Assembly: GCF_014138435.1 (NCBI RefSeq)
Contig: NZ_JACJIM010000003.1
Coordinates: 663,858-727,857, forward strand
Direction of reading: 5' to 3'
DNA length: 64,000 nucleotides
DNA from: Methylobacterium fujisawaense
GTDB taxonomy: Bacteria > Pseudomonadota > Alphaproteobacteria > Rhizobiales > Beijerinckiaceae
Below, one piece after another: positions 32,709 to 41,877 of the stretch (the stretch's first letter is position 1; every line of letters starts with the position of its first letter). Under the pieces are notes generated by a model. The model ran no database searches and was not told the DNA's origin. It saw only the letters and a list, made by a program, of their open reading frames with translations. The translations under genes and the position numbers were made by a program.

Positions 32709-34682
32709 ATGGCGTTGAACCTGACGCAGAAGCTCGTCCAGTCCCACCTCGCCGAGGGCGACCTCACCCCGGGCGGCGAGATCGCTCTCAGGATCGACCA
32801 GACCCTCCTGCAGGACGTGCTCGGCGGCCTCGTCATGCTTGAGCTGGAGGCGATGGGCGTCGAGCGCGTCAAGGTCGGTCTCGCGGCGCAATACATCGAC
32901 CACAACCTTGTCCAGAACGACCAGCTCAACGCGGATGAGCACATGTTCCTGCGCTCGGCCTGCCGCCGATTCGGGGTCTGGTACTCGCGGCCGGGCAACG
33001 GCATCAGCCATCCGGTCCACATGCAGAGCTTCGGCAAGCCCGGGCAGACGCTGGTCGGTTCCGACAGCCATAGCCCCGCGGCCGGGTCGCTCGGCATGCT
33101 GGCTTTCGGGGCGGGCGGCGTCGAGGTGGCGCTCGCCATGGCGGGGGAGCCCTTACAGCTGCGCATGCCCCGGGTCTGGGGCGTGAAGCTGACCGGGTCG
33201 CTGCCCGACTGGGTGAGCGCCAAGGACGTGATCCTGACGCTGCTCGGCCGCCACGGGGTCGAGGGCGGGTTCGGCCGGATCATCGAGTATTACGGGCCGG
33301 GCCTGGAGCGTCTGACCGCCATGGACCGGCACGTCATCGCCAACATGGGCGCCGAGATGGGCGCCACCACGAGCGTGTTCCCCTCCGATGCGTCGACGAA
33401 GGCCTTCCTCGACGGTGTCGGGCGCGGCGGCGACTGGACGCCGCTCGCGGCCGACGCGGGCTGCGCTTACGACGACCACGAGGAGATCGATCTCTCCACC
33501 CTCGTGCCAATGATCGCCAAGCCGTCGAGCCCCGGCAACGTCGTGCCCGTCTCGGAGGTCGCCGGCACCGAGATCTACCAGGCTTACATCGGCTCCTCAG
33601 CCAATCCGGGCTTCCGCGACTTCGCGGTGGCGGCCGCCATCGTGAAGGGCCGCACCGCCCACGATCGGGTGTCCTTCGACATCAACCCCTCGACCCGGGT
33701 CGTGCTGGAGACCCTGATCCGGGACGGCCAGCTCTCCGACCTTATCCACGCCGGCGCTCGGGTCCATCAGGCCGGCTGCAACGGCTGCATCGGCATGGGC
33801 CAGGCCCCCGCCTCGGGCCGCAACTCCCTGCGGACGGTGCCGCGCAACTTTCCCGGCCGCTCCGGCACCCGGGAGGACAGCGTGTTCCTGTGCTCCCCGG
33901 AGACGGCCGCGGCCTCGGCGCTCACCGGCATCATCACCGATCCGCGCACCCTCGACATACCCTACCCGCGGATCGTGCCGCCCGCGATGGTGCCGGCCAA
34001 CACCACGATGCTGGTGGCGCCCTTGGCCGAGGCGGAGGCCCGGGCGGTGCGGCTGGAGAAATCCGAAAACATCACGACGCTGCCCGACCTCGGCAAGCTC
34101 GGGCCCGACATCCGCGTGCCGGTGATGCTGAAGACCGGCGACGACATCTCCACCGACGACATCATGCCGGCGGGCGCCCGGGTGATGCCCTACTGGTCGA
34201 ACATTCCGAAGACGAGCGAGTTCACCTTCGAGCCGATCGACGACACCTATCCGAAGCGGGCGAAGCAAGGCGGCAAGGAGCGCACCGGCCACGCCATCGT
34301 CGGCGGCCTGAATTACGGCCAGGGCTCGAGCCGCGAGAACGCCGCACTCGCCCCGCGCTATCTCGGGCTGGAGGTCGTGCTGGCCAAGAGCTTCGCCCGG
34401 ATCCACTGGCAGAACCTCGTAAATTTCGGCGTCCTGCCGCTGACCTTCCAGGACTTGGCCGACTACGACCGGCTGGAGATGGGCGACACGGTGGAGATCA
34501 CCGGCGTCGCCGACGCGCTGGCGGCGGGCCGGGAGATCACCGCGACCGTCCGGGGCGGCAAGGCGACGATCCGGCTGCGGCACGACCTGTCGCCGCGCCA
34601 GATCGAGATCCTGCTCGCGGGCGGCGTGATCAACTGGCTGCGCGGGCGCATCCAGCCCGAACCCGCCCGCACCGTCGCCTGA
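32709..34682 (+). CDS. Single-chain aconitase-family hydratase
   Basis: 657 residues from ATG 32709 (GGGAGG upstream). N-terminal catalytic domains carry VGSDSHSPAAGSLGMLAFGAGG. The Fe-S site has CNGCIGMG (about 357). The first cluster Cys, normally in a GSCTN motif, is absent: the equivalent site reads GSSANPG (about 295). The swivel domain is fused at the C-terminus (DDISTDDIMPAG at about 480, GLNYGQGSSRENAAL at about 533). It resembles the short 640-660 residue bacterial aconitase class. In this operon it probably hydrates or dehydrates a carboxylic-acid intermediate other than citrate. Confidence 0.8.
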   Translation: MALNLTQKLVQSHLAEGDLTPGGEIALRIDQTLLQDVLGGLVMLELEAMGVERVKVGLAAQYIDHNLVQNDQLNADEHMFLRSACRRFGVWYSRPGNGISHPVHMQSFGKPGQTLVGSDSHSPAAGSLGMLAFGAGGVEVALAMAGEPLQLRMPRVWGVKLTGSLPDWVSAKDVILTLLGRHGVEGGFGRIIEYYGPGLERLTAMDRHVIANMGAEMGATTSVFPSDASTKAFLDGVGRGGDWTPLAADAGCAYDDHEEIDLSTLVPMIAKPSSPGNVVPVSEVAGTEIYQAYIGSSANPGFRDFAVAAAIVKGRTAHDRVSFDINPSTRVVLETLIRDGQLSDLIHAGARVHQAGCNGCIGMGQAPASGRNSLRTVPRNFPGRSGTREDSVFLCSPETAAASALTGIITDPRTLDIPYPRIVPPAMVPANTTMLVAPLAEAEARAVRLEKSENITTLPDLGKLGPDIRVPVMLKTGDDISTDDIMPAGARVMPYWSNIPKTSEFTFEPIDDTYPKRAKQGGKERTGHAIVGGLNYGQGSSRENAALAPRYLGLEVVLAKSFARIHWQNLVNFGVLPLTFQDLADYDRLEMGDTVEITGVADALAAGREITATVRGGKATIRLRHDLSPRQIEILLAGGVINWLRGRIQPEPARTVA

Positions 34683-34843
34683 GAACTGTTGACCAGGCCG
34701 GCGAGCGGCACCTGTGAGGCGCGCGCCGCACACGTTGGCTCCCGGCCCGGGTCGGGTGCCGCCGGCCGGTCGCCCCAGAACCCGAGATCGAACACGTCTA
34801 TCAGTGACAGGCTTCACCGTCACGAAAAGATGGAGGACTCAGC

Positions 34844-35869
34844 ATGATCGTCACACGCCGCAACCTGCTCGGATCGGCGGCGATCGGCGCCGGCCTGATC
34901 ACCAGCCCGGCCGTGCTGCGGGCACAGGCGCCGAAGGTGCTGCGCATCTCGCACCAGTTTCCGGGCGGCACTCTGGAGTCCGGTGACGCCCGCGACCGCA
35001 TCTGCCGCCGCTTCGGCCTTGAGCTCGAGAAGCGCACCGGCGGCAGCCTGACGGTACAGGTCTATCCGGGTTCCTCGCTGGTGAAGACGCTCGCGCAGTT
35101 CAGCGCGGTGCGCAAAGGGGCCGTCGACCTGAGCCTCGTGCCGCTCTCCTACGCGGGCGGCGAGCTGCCGGAGGCCAACATCGCCCTGATGCCGGCCCTG
35201 GTGACGAACTACGATCAGGCCGCCCGGTGGCGCACCGCCCCGGTCGGAGAGCGGCTCGCCAAAACGCTCAACGACAAGGGCGTGATGATCGTGACCTGGG
35301 TCTGGCAATCGGGAGCGGTCGCCTCGCGCGTCCACCCGATCCTCGTGCCCTCCGACGTGAAGGGCGTAAAGATCCGCGGCGGCGGCCGCGAGATGGACCT
35401 CGTGTTCCAGGCCTCCGGCGCCATCGTCTCCACCATGCCGTCGAGCGAGATGTATATCGGCATGCAGACCGGTGCGCTGGAGGCGGCGGTGAGCGCCTCC
35501 ACGAGCCTGATCTCGTTCCGTCTCGACGAGCTGACCAAGAACCTCACCGCCGGCCGGGGGCGCTCCTTCTGGTTCATCCTGGAGCCGCTGATCATCTCCA
35601 AGGCAACGTTCGAGGCGCTGACGCCGGAGCAGCAGAGGGCTGTTCAGGAGATCGGCCAGGAGCTGGAGGCCTTCTCCTTCGCGGCCGCCAAGGCCGATGA
35701 CGAGGAGATCACCAAGATCTACGCCGCCCGCGGTGCCAAGATCCACGAACTCACGGCCGATCACATTCAGACATGGCGTGAGGCGGCCCGCGACACGGCC
35801 TGGAAGGATTTCGCCGGCAAGAACGCCTCGTGCGCCGAACTGCTCAGGCTCGCGGAGCAGGTGCAGTGA
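34844..35869 (+). CDS. Orphan TRAP transporter solute-binding protein (DctP)
   Basis: 341 residues from ATG 34844, preceded by GGAGG. A twin-arginine signal (VTRRNLLGSAAIGAGLI) gives a periplasmic protein. The mature part has the DctP pattern: KVLRISHQFPGGT, YPGSSLVK, GAVDLSLVPLSYAGGELPEA, then KGVKIRGGGREMD with the ligand-coordinating Arg. No DctQ or DctM membrane subunit lies on either side, and the operon ends here. It may work with distant subunits or as a sensor. Its substrate is presumably the carboxylate processed by this cluster. Confidence 0.85.
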   Translation: MIVTRRNLLGSAAIGAGLITSPAVLRAQAPKVLRISHQFPGGTLESGDARDRICRRFGLELEKRTGGSLTVQVYPGSSLVKTLAQFSAVRKGAVDLSLVPLSYAGGELPEANIALMPALVTNYDQAARWRTAPVGERLAKTLNDKGVMIVTWVWQSGAVASRVHPILVPSDVKGVKIRGGGREMDLVFQASGAIVSTMPSSEMYIGMQTGALEAAVSASTSLISFRLDELTKNLTAGRGRSFWFILEPLIISKATFEALTPEQQRAVQEIGQELEAFSFAAAKADDEEITKIYAARGAKIHELTADHIQTWREAARDTAWKDFAGKNASCAELLRLAEQVQ

Positions 35870-36102
35870 GGTGCGCCCGGATGCGGCTCCCCCCTCCTGC
35901 GGAACGCGTAAGCGATATCCGACGCTCGCCGAGATGTCTGCCGGGATCTGCGAGCGCGGCATCGACCCCCTGAATGCCGACACGCGTCGAGACCGAAGGG
36001 ATGCCTCCGATGCCCTCCGCGGCGGCCTGCAGCGCGGTCGTCAAGCCGCATGTCCGCTCAAGCCGCAGGTCAGATTTCGAGATGTCCGCGTTTCGACCCA
36101 GA

Positions 36103-36204
36103 TGACCGGTTTGGGCGCAATGCCGAATGTCTGGTCCTGCGTGCGCTGACGATCCGGCGTGACGCAGTCTGGCCGAAAGCCGCCAGTCCGCTTCGGAGGA
36201 GGTC
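36103..36204. repeat. Dispersed intergenic repeat, copy B
   Basis: Lies in the gene-free interval 35870-36463. Blocks GATGACCGG, GCAATGCCGAATGTCTGG, GGCGTGACGCAGTCTGGCCG and CAGTCCGCTTCGGAGGAGG align in order with copies A and C. Nothing else is recognised in the interval. Confidence 0.75.
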
Positions 36205-36463
36205 CGCCGGAAAAGCGGACGGCCCGCTGCCGACCCATGCCGGCCGCCGAGAGCGCTTTCGGCGCTTCTCCAAAGCAGCCGTCCGGCATGAAGGCGTAGC
36301 TCGCGTTCTACAGGTATCACGGCCCGGCCACGGGGTTCACGGGGGTCGCCGCTGACCGGCTCGAACTGGTGCTCTCCGGAGGCCTCGTCCTCACCGAGTC
36401 ATACGGGTTACTTGGTCGCTCGGGCATGGCATAGTAGCGCGAGCACTCCGTGGTCCCATACCG

Positions 36464-36847
36464 ATGAGAACGACCCTCGCGCTTGCTGTCATCGTCCTGG
36501 CCGGGACCGCAGTTGCAGAGCCGATCCCGAAATTCGACGTGGACAAGATTTGCCGCAGCGCCTTTCGCAGGAGCGCCGTCGGGTCGAAGGATGACCAAGC
36601 GGTCTACGAACGCTGCATGACGAAGGCCCAGGAGGCCTACGACAGCGTCAAAGGGATGTGGCCGCAGCTCTACCCGGACGAGCAGGAACGATGCGCTCGC
36701 GCGGGGACGGGCACCAATCCGGTCGGGAGCTACGACTCGATAGCCTACTGCGCCAAGTGGGCGCTCCTGGAGCACAAGGATGGGGAGAAGGAGCGCGAGG
36801 ACGAGATGCGGGCGCGACAGATCCAGCGGAAAGAGTTTCGCTACTGA
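36464..36847 (+). CDS. Small exported Cys-containing protein
   Basis: 127 residues from ATG 36464. A Sec signal (RTTLALAVIVLAGTAVAEP) leaves a mature helical protein of about 108 residues with four Cys (KICRSA, YERCMTK, ERCARAG, AYCAKW), probably two disulfides. The C-terminus is highly charged (EKEREDEMRARQIQRKEFRY). No family is known to me; similar short exported proteins are frequent in Methylobacterium-type genomes. It is monocistronic. Confidence 0.6.
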   Translation: MRTTLALAVIVLAGTAVAEPIPKFDVDKICRSAFRRSAVGSKDDQAVYERCMTKAQEAYDSVKGMWPQLYPDEQERCARAGTGTNPVGSYDSIAYCAKWALLEHKDGEKEREDEMRARQIQRKEFRY

Positions 36848-36874
36848 GCGATTTCACCGACCTGAGCCAAAACC

Positions 36875-37030
36875 TCAATCCTGACCGCTGGCGGGATGAC
36901 CGCCCAGAGCGTAGCCGAAGCGCTGTATCTGAGCCTCAAGACAGTGCACAACAACCTCTCGATGATCCGCGCCACGCCTGGGGCGCGCACTGACGCCCAA
37001 CTTGTGGGGATCGCAATCGGGGCCTGGCCT
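36875..37030 (+). pseudogene. LuxR/NarL-type HTH remnant
   Basis: The frame through ATG 36896 reads MTAQSVAEALYLSLKTVHNN, then SMIRATPGARTDAQLVGIAI. This is the C-terminal HTH of a LuxR-type response regulator (recognition helix SLKTVHNNL). No receiver domain precedes it, and the frame then runs into unrelated sequence. A decayed gene end is the simplest reading. Confidence 0.7.
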
Positions 37031-37122
37031 ATTTCGCCCCTCAAGGAACTATCCCTCGGGGAGCCATGGGATTTCGTCCGCTCTGACGACCTCTCGACCA
37101 AAAGCCGACAGGCGGCAAACCA

Positions 37123-37200
37123 CCCACCCCAGTCATTCAGAGGCGCCTGCCACCACGACGGGATTTGGCCGAGACCCGCCGGTCCGCTTCGGGGGGCCAA
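37123..37200. repeat. Dispersed repeat, partial copy D
   Basis: ACCCACCCCAGTCATTCAG is followed by TTTGGCCGAGA and GGTCCGCTTCGGGGGG. The first block is nearly identical to 61927 onward and is the reverse complement of the start of copy C. The gap 36848-37417 has no intact gene. Confidence 0.6.
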
Positions 37201-37417
37201 TCGCACGGGAGCGGCCACTCGAAGCGGTTCAGGCAGAGGCCTCAGGGTGCGCCCCAGCAACCGGATCGCGGCTTCGAAAGTCATTCGCAGGCGCGACGCG
37301 GCAGCGGCTCTCGAGCCGCCCGATCGTCGGTCCTGATAGCGCTGCCTTGGACCCGGTCGGTACTGGCCGGCTTGATGCGCACCGTCGCGGCAGGCCACCG
37401 CCTCGACGGAAAGCGTT

Positions 37418-38290
37418 CTACGCGCGTCGTCCCATCATGAGCGTGACCGGCTGTCCCGCAGAAGTCTCGATGGCGGTGAATTTACGGGAGCGAAGTTCAG
37501 CCTCCATCGCAGCACACGACCATAGGTGGCCGCCGCTTCGGGCCAGCCGCAGGGCTGCAAGCGTGGCGCCGACCGGATCCGGAGGCGGAGCGTAGAGACC
37601 GACAACAAGGTATCCCTTCGGCTGGAGGGCAACCGTTAGCCGGTCGAGCGCTGTCCGAGCCGCGTCCTGGGAAAGGAAGGGTGCCGGAAGCCACGTCAGC
37701 GCGTAGCCGGCTGGATCATCGAACTGGGTCACATCCTGCAGGCGGAGATCGATACGGCTGCGGAATGGGCTTGCCGCCACGTTCGCACGGGCCAGTTCGA
37801 GGGCCGGCTCCCAGATGTCCAGGCCCACGACACGCAGCGAGGGCCACTGCGCTGCGGCTTCGAGAGCAATGCCGCCCACACCCGTGCCGACATCCAGGAA
37901 GCGCCCGGTGAGGGCGGCCGCGAGCGCCGGGCGGTCGGCCGCCAGGGCCGCCAAGCGCCGTACGACGACCCGCGAGGCTTGGCCCTGAGCCTGCAACATC
38001 GCAGGATCGCGGACCTGCCAGACGGGCGGTCGCTCGGGACACTCCAACAGATCCCGCGCCTCCTGCAGGGCGTGCGTGACGGAGGCCAGGGACGCGGAGA
38101 CCTGCGCCTGATCAAGGTCACCGAGGCCGCCCGGCACCACGGCGGCGACCACGTCGTGCAACCGGCGCGCGACCTCGGGATGAATATCCGGCGCCTCCTG
38201 CCGCAGGCGTAGGGCTGCACCGATCGCGGCAAGGCCTCTTGCCGCATCGCCCATCTGCCGCAGCGTGTGTTGAACGTCTTGGAAAGTCAT
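37418..38290 (-). CDS. SAM-dependent methyltransferase
   Basis: 290 residues from ATG 38290. The N-terminal 110 residues are helical and may be a dimerisation or substrate lid. Residues about 125-190 hold the class I motifs GRFLDVGTGVGGIALEAAA, VVGLDIWEPALELARANV and IDLRLQDVTQF. The middle strand TWLPAPFLSQDAARTAL resembles O-methyltransferases of secondary metabolism, such as those acting on small acids or phenols. It stands alone and is separated by about 100 bases from the GMC oxidoreductase gene. Confidence 0.8.
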   Translation of the reverse strand: MTFQDVQHTLRQMGDAARGLAAIGAALRLRQEAPDIHPEVARRLHDVVAAVVPGGLGDLDQAQVSASLASVTHALQEARDLLECPERPPVWQVRDPAMLQAQGQASRVVVRRLAALAADRPALAAALTGRFLDVGTGVGGIALEAAAQWPSLRVVGLDIWEPALELARANVAASPFRSRIDLRLQDVTQFDDPAGYALTWLPAPFLSQDAARTALDRLTVALQPKGYLVVGLYAPPPDPVGATLAALRLARSGGHLWSCAAMEAELRSRKFTAIETSAGQPVTLMMGRRA

Positions 38291-38396
38291 CGGCGACTGC
38301 CAGAATGAAGTTCACCACGACGCGGCATGGCGCCCGAAGCAGAAGAGCCGGACCCGTCAGCCACAGAACCCGGCCGGGCCGCGACCCGCAGGGTGA

Positions 38397-40010
38397 TCAC
38401 AGGCCGTGCGCCTGAGCGATCATCTGTGCCGCCCGCTCGCCGATGATGGCGCAGGGGGCCTGCGTGTTTCCCGCCGTCACACGCGGCATGATCGAAGCAT
38501 CCGCGATGCGCAGAGCGTCGATCCCGTAGACGTTCAGCGATGCATCGACCACCGACATGGCATCGCGGCCCATCTTGGCCGTGCAGCTCTGGTGCCAGTA
38601 GGTCACGGCGGCATCACGGATGAAGTCTTCGAGTGCGTCTCCCCGGATGTCGCCCGGCATGGCCTCTCCGCGGACATGCGGCCGAAACGCCTGGGCGTTG
38701 CCCAGCGCGCGGCACAGATCCACGCAGGCGACGGCCGTCGTCAGATCCGCGGGATCGGACATCATGTTGGCATCGATCGCCAACGGCACTCCGGGATCGG
38801 CACTCGTCAGCCGAAGCCGGCCGCGGCTCGCCGGGCGCGCCAGACCGGCGAACATCGTCCAGCCCTGCGCCGGCACACCGCGCGCCGCGGTCCGATCGCT
38901 CGGCACGGGAAATTCGACCTGGCAGAAGAGCACGTCCGGCGCATCGAGCCCGGGGCGGCTCGTCCAATACAGGGTCGCCTCGCTGCCGCTGTTACGGGGG
39001 GCGATGGGTTCGGCATACTCCCAGATGCATCCGAACGAGACATGGTCCTGAAAGTTCTGGCCGACGCCCGGCAGGTGCTGCACCACCGGGATGCCGAAGC
39101 GCGTCAGCTCCGCATGGTCCCCGATGCCGGAATGCATCAGAACCTTGGGCGTCTGGATGGCGCCCAGGGACAGCACCACCTCGGCCCGGGCTCTGATCTC
39201 CAGGACCTGCCCGGCGCGGACCACTTCGACGCCGACCGCGCGCTGCTGCTCGATCAGGACGCGCCGCACGGTCGTGTCGGTGAGGACCGTCAGGTTGGGG
39301 CGGTCGAGCCAAGGGTGGACATAGGCCCGGTAAAGCGATTGGCGCCGGCCGTCGCGAACCAGCATGTCCGAAATCGAGGCGCCGCCCGGCCCCTCCATCA
39401 TCTTGCCATTCGGATGCGCGAAGGTCGGGATGCCGATCTCGCGGGCCGCATCGAGCATCGCGTATGCGATGGGGCTGGGATCCGAGGCGGGCTGGACCCA
39501 GACCGGCCCGGACTCGCCGCGATACCGCGGATCCGGTGAACCCCGCCAGTTCTCGATTCGACGATAGATCTGGAGGACGCTGTCGTAACTCCACTCGGCA
39601 TCGCCGGCCTCCGCCGCGAAGTAATCCCAGTCGCTGCGGTGCCCCCGCGCCCAGACCATCACGTTGATGCTGGAGCCGCCCCCGAGACCTTTGCCCATCG
39701 ACATCGACAGGGCACGACCGTTCAGGTGCGGGTTCGGCTGCGCCTCAAATCCCCAATCCCGATCGCTGCCCAAGTTGGCCGGCCATTGTGCAGGGTCGAG
39801 CACCGTCTCGGCATCGTCGCTGCCTCCGGCTTCGATCAGCAGCACGCGCAGGTCAAGATTTTCCGCGAGGCGCCGCGCCACGACCGAGCCCGAGGATCCG
39901 GCGCCGCAAATGATGACATCGTATTGCGAGCGCAGGTCGGCGACCAGGCGCTGCTGGTTCTCCTGCGCGCGCCGGGATGAATCGCGGTCCTCGCGACGAG
40001 ACTGGCTCAT
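38397..40010 (-). CDS. GMC-family FAD oxidoreductase (choline-dehydrogenase-like)
   Basis: 537 residues from ATG 40010 with AAGGA about 11 bases upstream (ATG 40022 is alternative). N-terminal FAD motif VIICGAGSSGSVVARRLAE with EAGG. GMC signature 1 is GKGLGGGSSINVMVWARG and signature 2 GAIQTPKVLMHSGIG. Near the C-terminus YWHQSCTAKMG carries the catalytic His, with Asn in GNTQAPCAIIGER. The family oxidises alcohols, choline or sugars with FAD. A Cys precedes the usual motif. The substrate is not evident. An antisense frame of similar length is a shadow. Confidence 0.85.
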   Translation of the reverse strand: MSQSRREDRDSSRRAQENQQRLVADLRSQYDVIICGAGSSGSVVARRLAENLDLRVLLIEAGGSDDAETVLDPAQWPANLGSDRDWGFEAQPNPHLNGRALSMSMGKGLGGGSSINVMVWARGHRSDWDYFAAEAGDAEWSYDSVLQIYRRIENWRGSPDPRYRGESGPVWVQPASDPSPIAYAMLDAAREIGIPTFAHPNGKMMEGPGGASISDMLVRDGRRQSLYRAYVHPWLDRPNLTVLTDTTVRRVLIEQQRAVGVEVVRAGQVLEIRARAEVVLSLGAIQTPKVLMHSGIGDHAELTRFGIPVVQHLPGVGQNFQDHVSFGCIWEYAEPIAPRNSGSEATLYWTSRPGLDAPDVLFCQVEFPVPSDRTAARGVPAQGWTMFAGLARPASRGRLRLTSADPGVPLAIDANMMSDPADLTTAVACVDLCRALGNAQAFRPHVRGEAMPGDIRGDALEDFIRDAAVTYWHQSCTAKMGRDAMSVVDASLNVYGIDALRIADASIMPRVTAGNTQAPCAIIGERAAQMIAQAHGL

Positions 40011-40519
40011 GATATGTAACATCCTTCTAATGCTGCGCTGCCGTTGCTGATGAACGGAGAGTTTTGTCCCGCCAACACGGCGGGTCCCGCGAAAATGATC
40101 CTGAGCCGCAGGAATTCGGGTCGATGTTCCATGCCTTCGACCTCCGCGACTGTGATCGACGTCACACTGGAAGCGCGGGATGAAGTTCACGAGGGCCTGT
40201 TCGCTTCGACTCACGAATGCGTTACAGAGATCTTCGCAGATCTGCATGTCGCGCTTCTCGTGATATGCTCGGTTCGCCCTCACGCCATTGTCGTCGATCC
40301 TGCCGACGGAGATGCGTTTTGGTCCGGCCTTCTGAAAAGCCTCGGGGCGAACCGATCCTTCGGTCACAGCCGCATCCCGGCTGCGGGAACCTCCGACATA
40401 GCAGGCCCGTCCGGAGGTTCGGCGGGCAGCCCGGATCGCGTCTCCCCGAGCGGCGGTGGCGGCCATACGCGATCGCTGGCCGATAGCCGGTCCTCGTGGG
40501 ACGGCGTGGCCATCCGGGC

Positions 40520-40535
40520 TGTGAGATTTGTCACG
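40520..40535. promoter_or_regulatory. CRP-type site upstream of the Crp/Fnr gene
   Basis: TGTGA-GATTTG-TCACG matches the TGTGA-N6-TCACA consensus at 9 of 10 defined positions. It lies 118 bases before the regulator start, so it is suited to autoregulation. The rest of 40023-40652 holds no supported gene. Confidence 0.55.
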
Positions 40536-40652
40536 GACCCGCCCGCCGGTCAGAGGCGACAGGGTGCGGCGTCATGCTGACACCAGGCTGCGCCGCGGAG
40601 AACTCTGCGGAGCGCACACGAGCCTGGGTCGGCACAGTCGAGAGAGGATGTC

Positions 40653-41333
40653 GTGAGCGCGCCGAACAGGCTTGTCGGGCTCTTGGCCGCCAACGCGTTC
40701 TTCGCCGAGCTGGGCCAAGACGCTCTTCGTGCCATCGCCGGCCTTTGCCGGATGCGCAGCGTTGCGCGTCACGAGATCCTCTTCCAGAAGGGGGGCCCAG
40801 GCGATGCCCTCTACGCGATCCGTCGCGGGCAGATCCGCATCGCCACCGGCACCGAGGACGGCCGGTCCGTGACGCTCAACCTCCTCGGCCCCGGCGATGT
40901 CTTCGGCGAGATCGCCCTGCTCGATGGCCATGCCCGCACCGCAGAGGCCATCGCGCTCGAGACGACGGATCTCTTCGTCATCGACCGGCGGGACTTCCTC
41001 GAACTCCTGGCGCACGACGCGGCCCTGGCGGCGCGGATCATCGGCTTCCTGTGCCGACGGTTGCGCTGGATGAGCGAGCGCATGGAGGAGGCAACGCTCC
41101 TTCCCCTCGATGCCCGGCTAGCGCGGCGTCTGGTTATGCTGTCCGAGGATTACGGCGCAGAAATCCAGGTGACACAGCAAGAACTCGCCGCTTACGTTGG
41201 CGCGGCGCGGGAAAGCGTCAATCGCGTCCTTCAGGATTGGCGTCGATCCGGCATCATCGATCTTGGGCGCTCACGCGTGCATGTGAAGGTCGCGCCGCGT
41301 CTGGCGGCCCTCGGCGCGCCCTCACGGCTCTGA
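40653..41333 (+). CDS. Crp/Fnr-family transcriptional regulator
   Basis: 226 residues from GTG 40653 (GAGAGGA upstream). The cyclic-nucleotide-binding fold (about 10-125) includes FGEIALLDGHARTAEAIA. This keeps the Glu, Arg and Ser/Thr positions that hold the cyclic phosphate, consistent with real nucleotide binding. The C-terminal HTH has GAARESVNRVLQDWRRSGII. Its R-E-x2-x-R spacing equals that of E. coli CRP residues that read TGTGA. No Fe-S Cys cluster of FNR is present. It heads the FecR/CHASE2-cyclase module, and two TGTGA palindromes lie in that module. Confidence 0.85.
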   Translation: MSAPNRLVGLLAANAFFAELGQDALRAIAGLCRMRSVARHEILFQKGGPGDALYAIRRGQIRIATGTEDGRSVTLNLLGPGDVFGEIALLDGHARTAEAIALETTDLFVIDRRDFLELLAHDAALAARIIGFLCRRLRWMSERMEEATLLPLDARLARRLVMLSEDYGAEIQVTQQELAAYVGAARESVNRVLQDWRRSGIIDLGRSRVHVKVAPRLAALGAPSRL

Positions 41334-41355
41334 GGCGGCAGAAGGGATCCACCCC

Positions 41356-41877
41356 ATGAGGAATCTCGCGCGCGTCGTGACCGCATTCGCGGCCGTCGTC
41401 GTCCCTGTCACCGTCCATGCCCAGACGCGCTGCACGGAAACGACCCGCTTCGACCCGCCTCTGCGGATCCTGCGATGCACCGACGGGCTCACGCTCGAAG
41501 CCGAGCGAGCGGCCACGTTACGGCCGGTGGATCGGGACGGCGACGGGCAGCTCGAGGGAGCGGAGATCGGCGGCAGTGCCGTACTCGTGACCCTGCCGAC
41601 GCGCTCGAAGACGCGCCGGGGCGGCTTCCAGATCCTCACCCCCCACGCGATTGCCTCCGTGCGCGGCACGATCTACGCCGTCGATGTGACCACCGCCAAG
41701 ACGGCGGTTTTCGTGGCTCGCGGCCGCGTCGCCGTCGCGCGCCGGAACACCCCGGCCGTGTTCGTCACGCTCGGCCCGGGTGAGGGCGTCGATGTCGGTG
41801 AGGATCAGGCCCCCCTGGACGTGCGACGGTGGCCGCAGGAGCGCGTCAGAAGCCTGCTCGAGCGCTTCGGGCGGTGA
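41356..41877 (+). CDS. Exported FecR-domain protein
   Basis: 173 residues, signal peptide (ARVVTAFAAVVVPVTVHA) then a Cys pair (TRCTETTRF, ILRCTDG). Residues about 95-150 are the FecR beta-domain: GGFQILTPHAIASVRGTIYA, VDVTTAKTAVFVARGRVAVA, VTLGPGEGVDV. Orphan FecR proteins of this kind accompany CHASE2 receptors. It lacks the TM and anti-sigma parts of iron-regulatory FecR. The stop overlaps the cyclase start by four bases, so one protein pair is made. Periplasmic sensing partner of the CHASE2 domain is the likely role. Confidence 0.85.
   Translation: MRNLARVVTAFAAVVVPVTVHAQTRCTETTRFDPPLRILRCTDGLTLEAERAATLRPVDRDGDGQLEGAEIGGSAVLVTLPTRSKTRRGGFQILTPHAIASVRGTIYAVDVTTAKTAVFVARGRVAVARRNTPAVFVTLGPGEGVDVGEDQAPLDVRRWPQERVRSLLERFGR

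Noticed and set aside
40044..40580. 178-residue frame upstream of the Crp/Fnr gene
   Set aside because: No ribosome site or motif, and it covers the CRP-type site and the promoter region.
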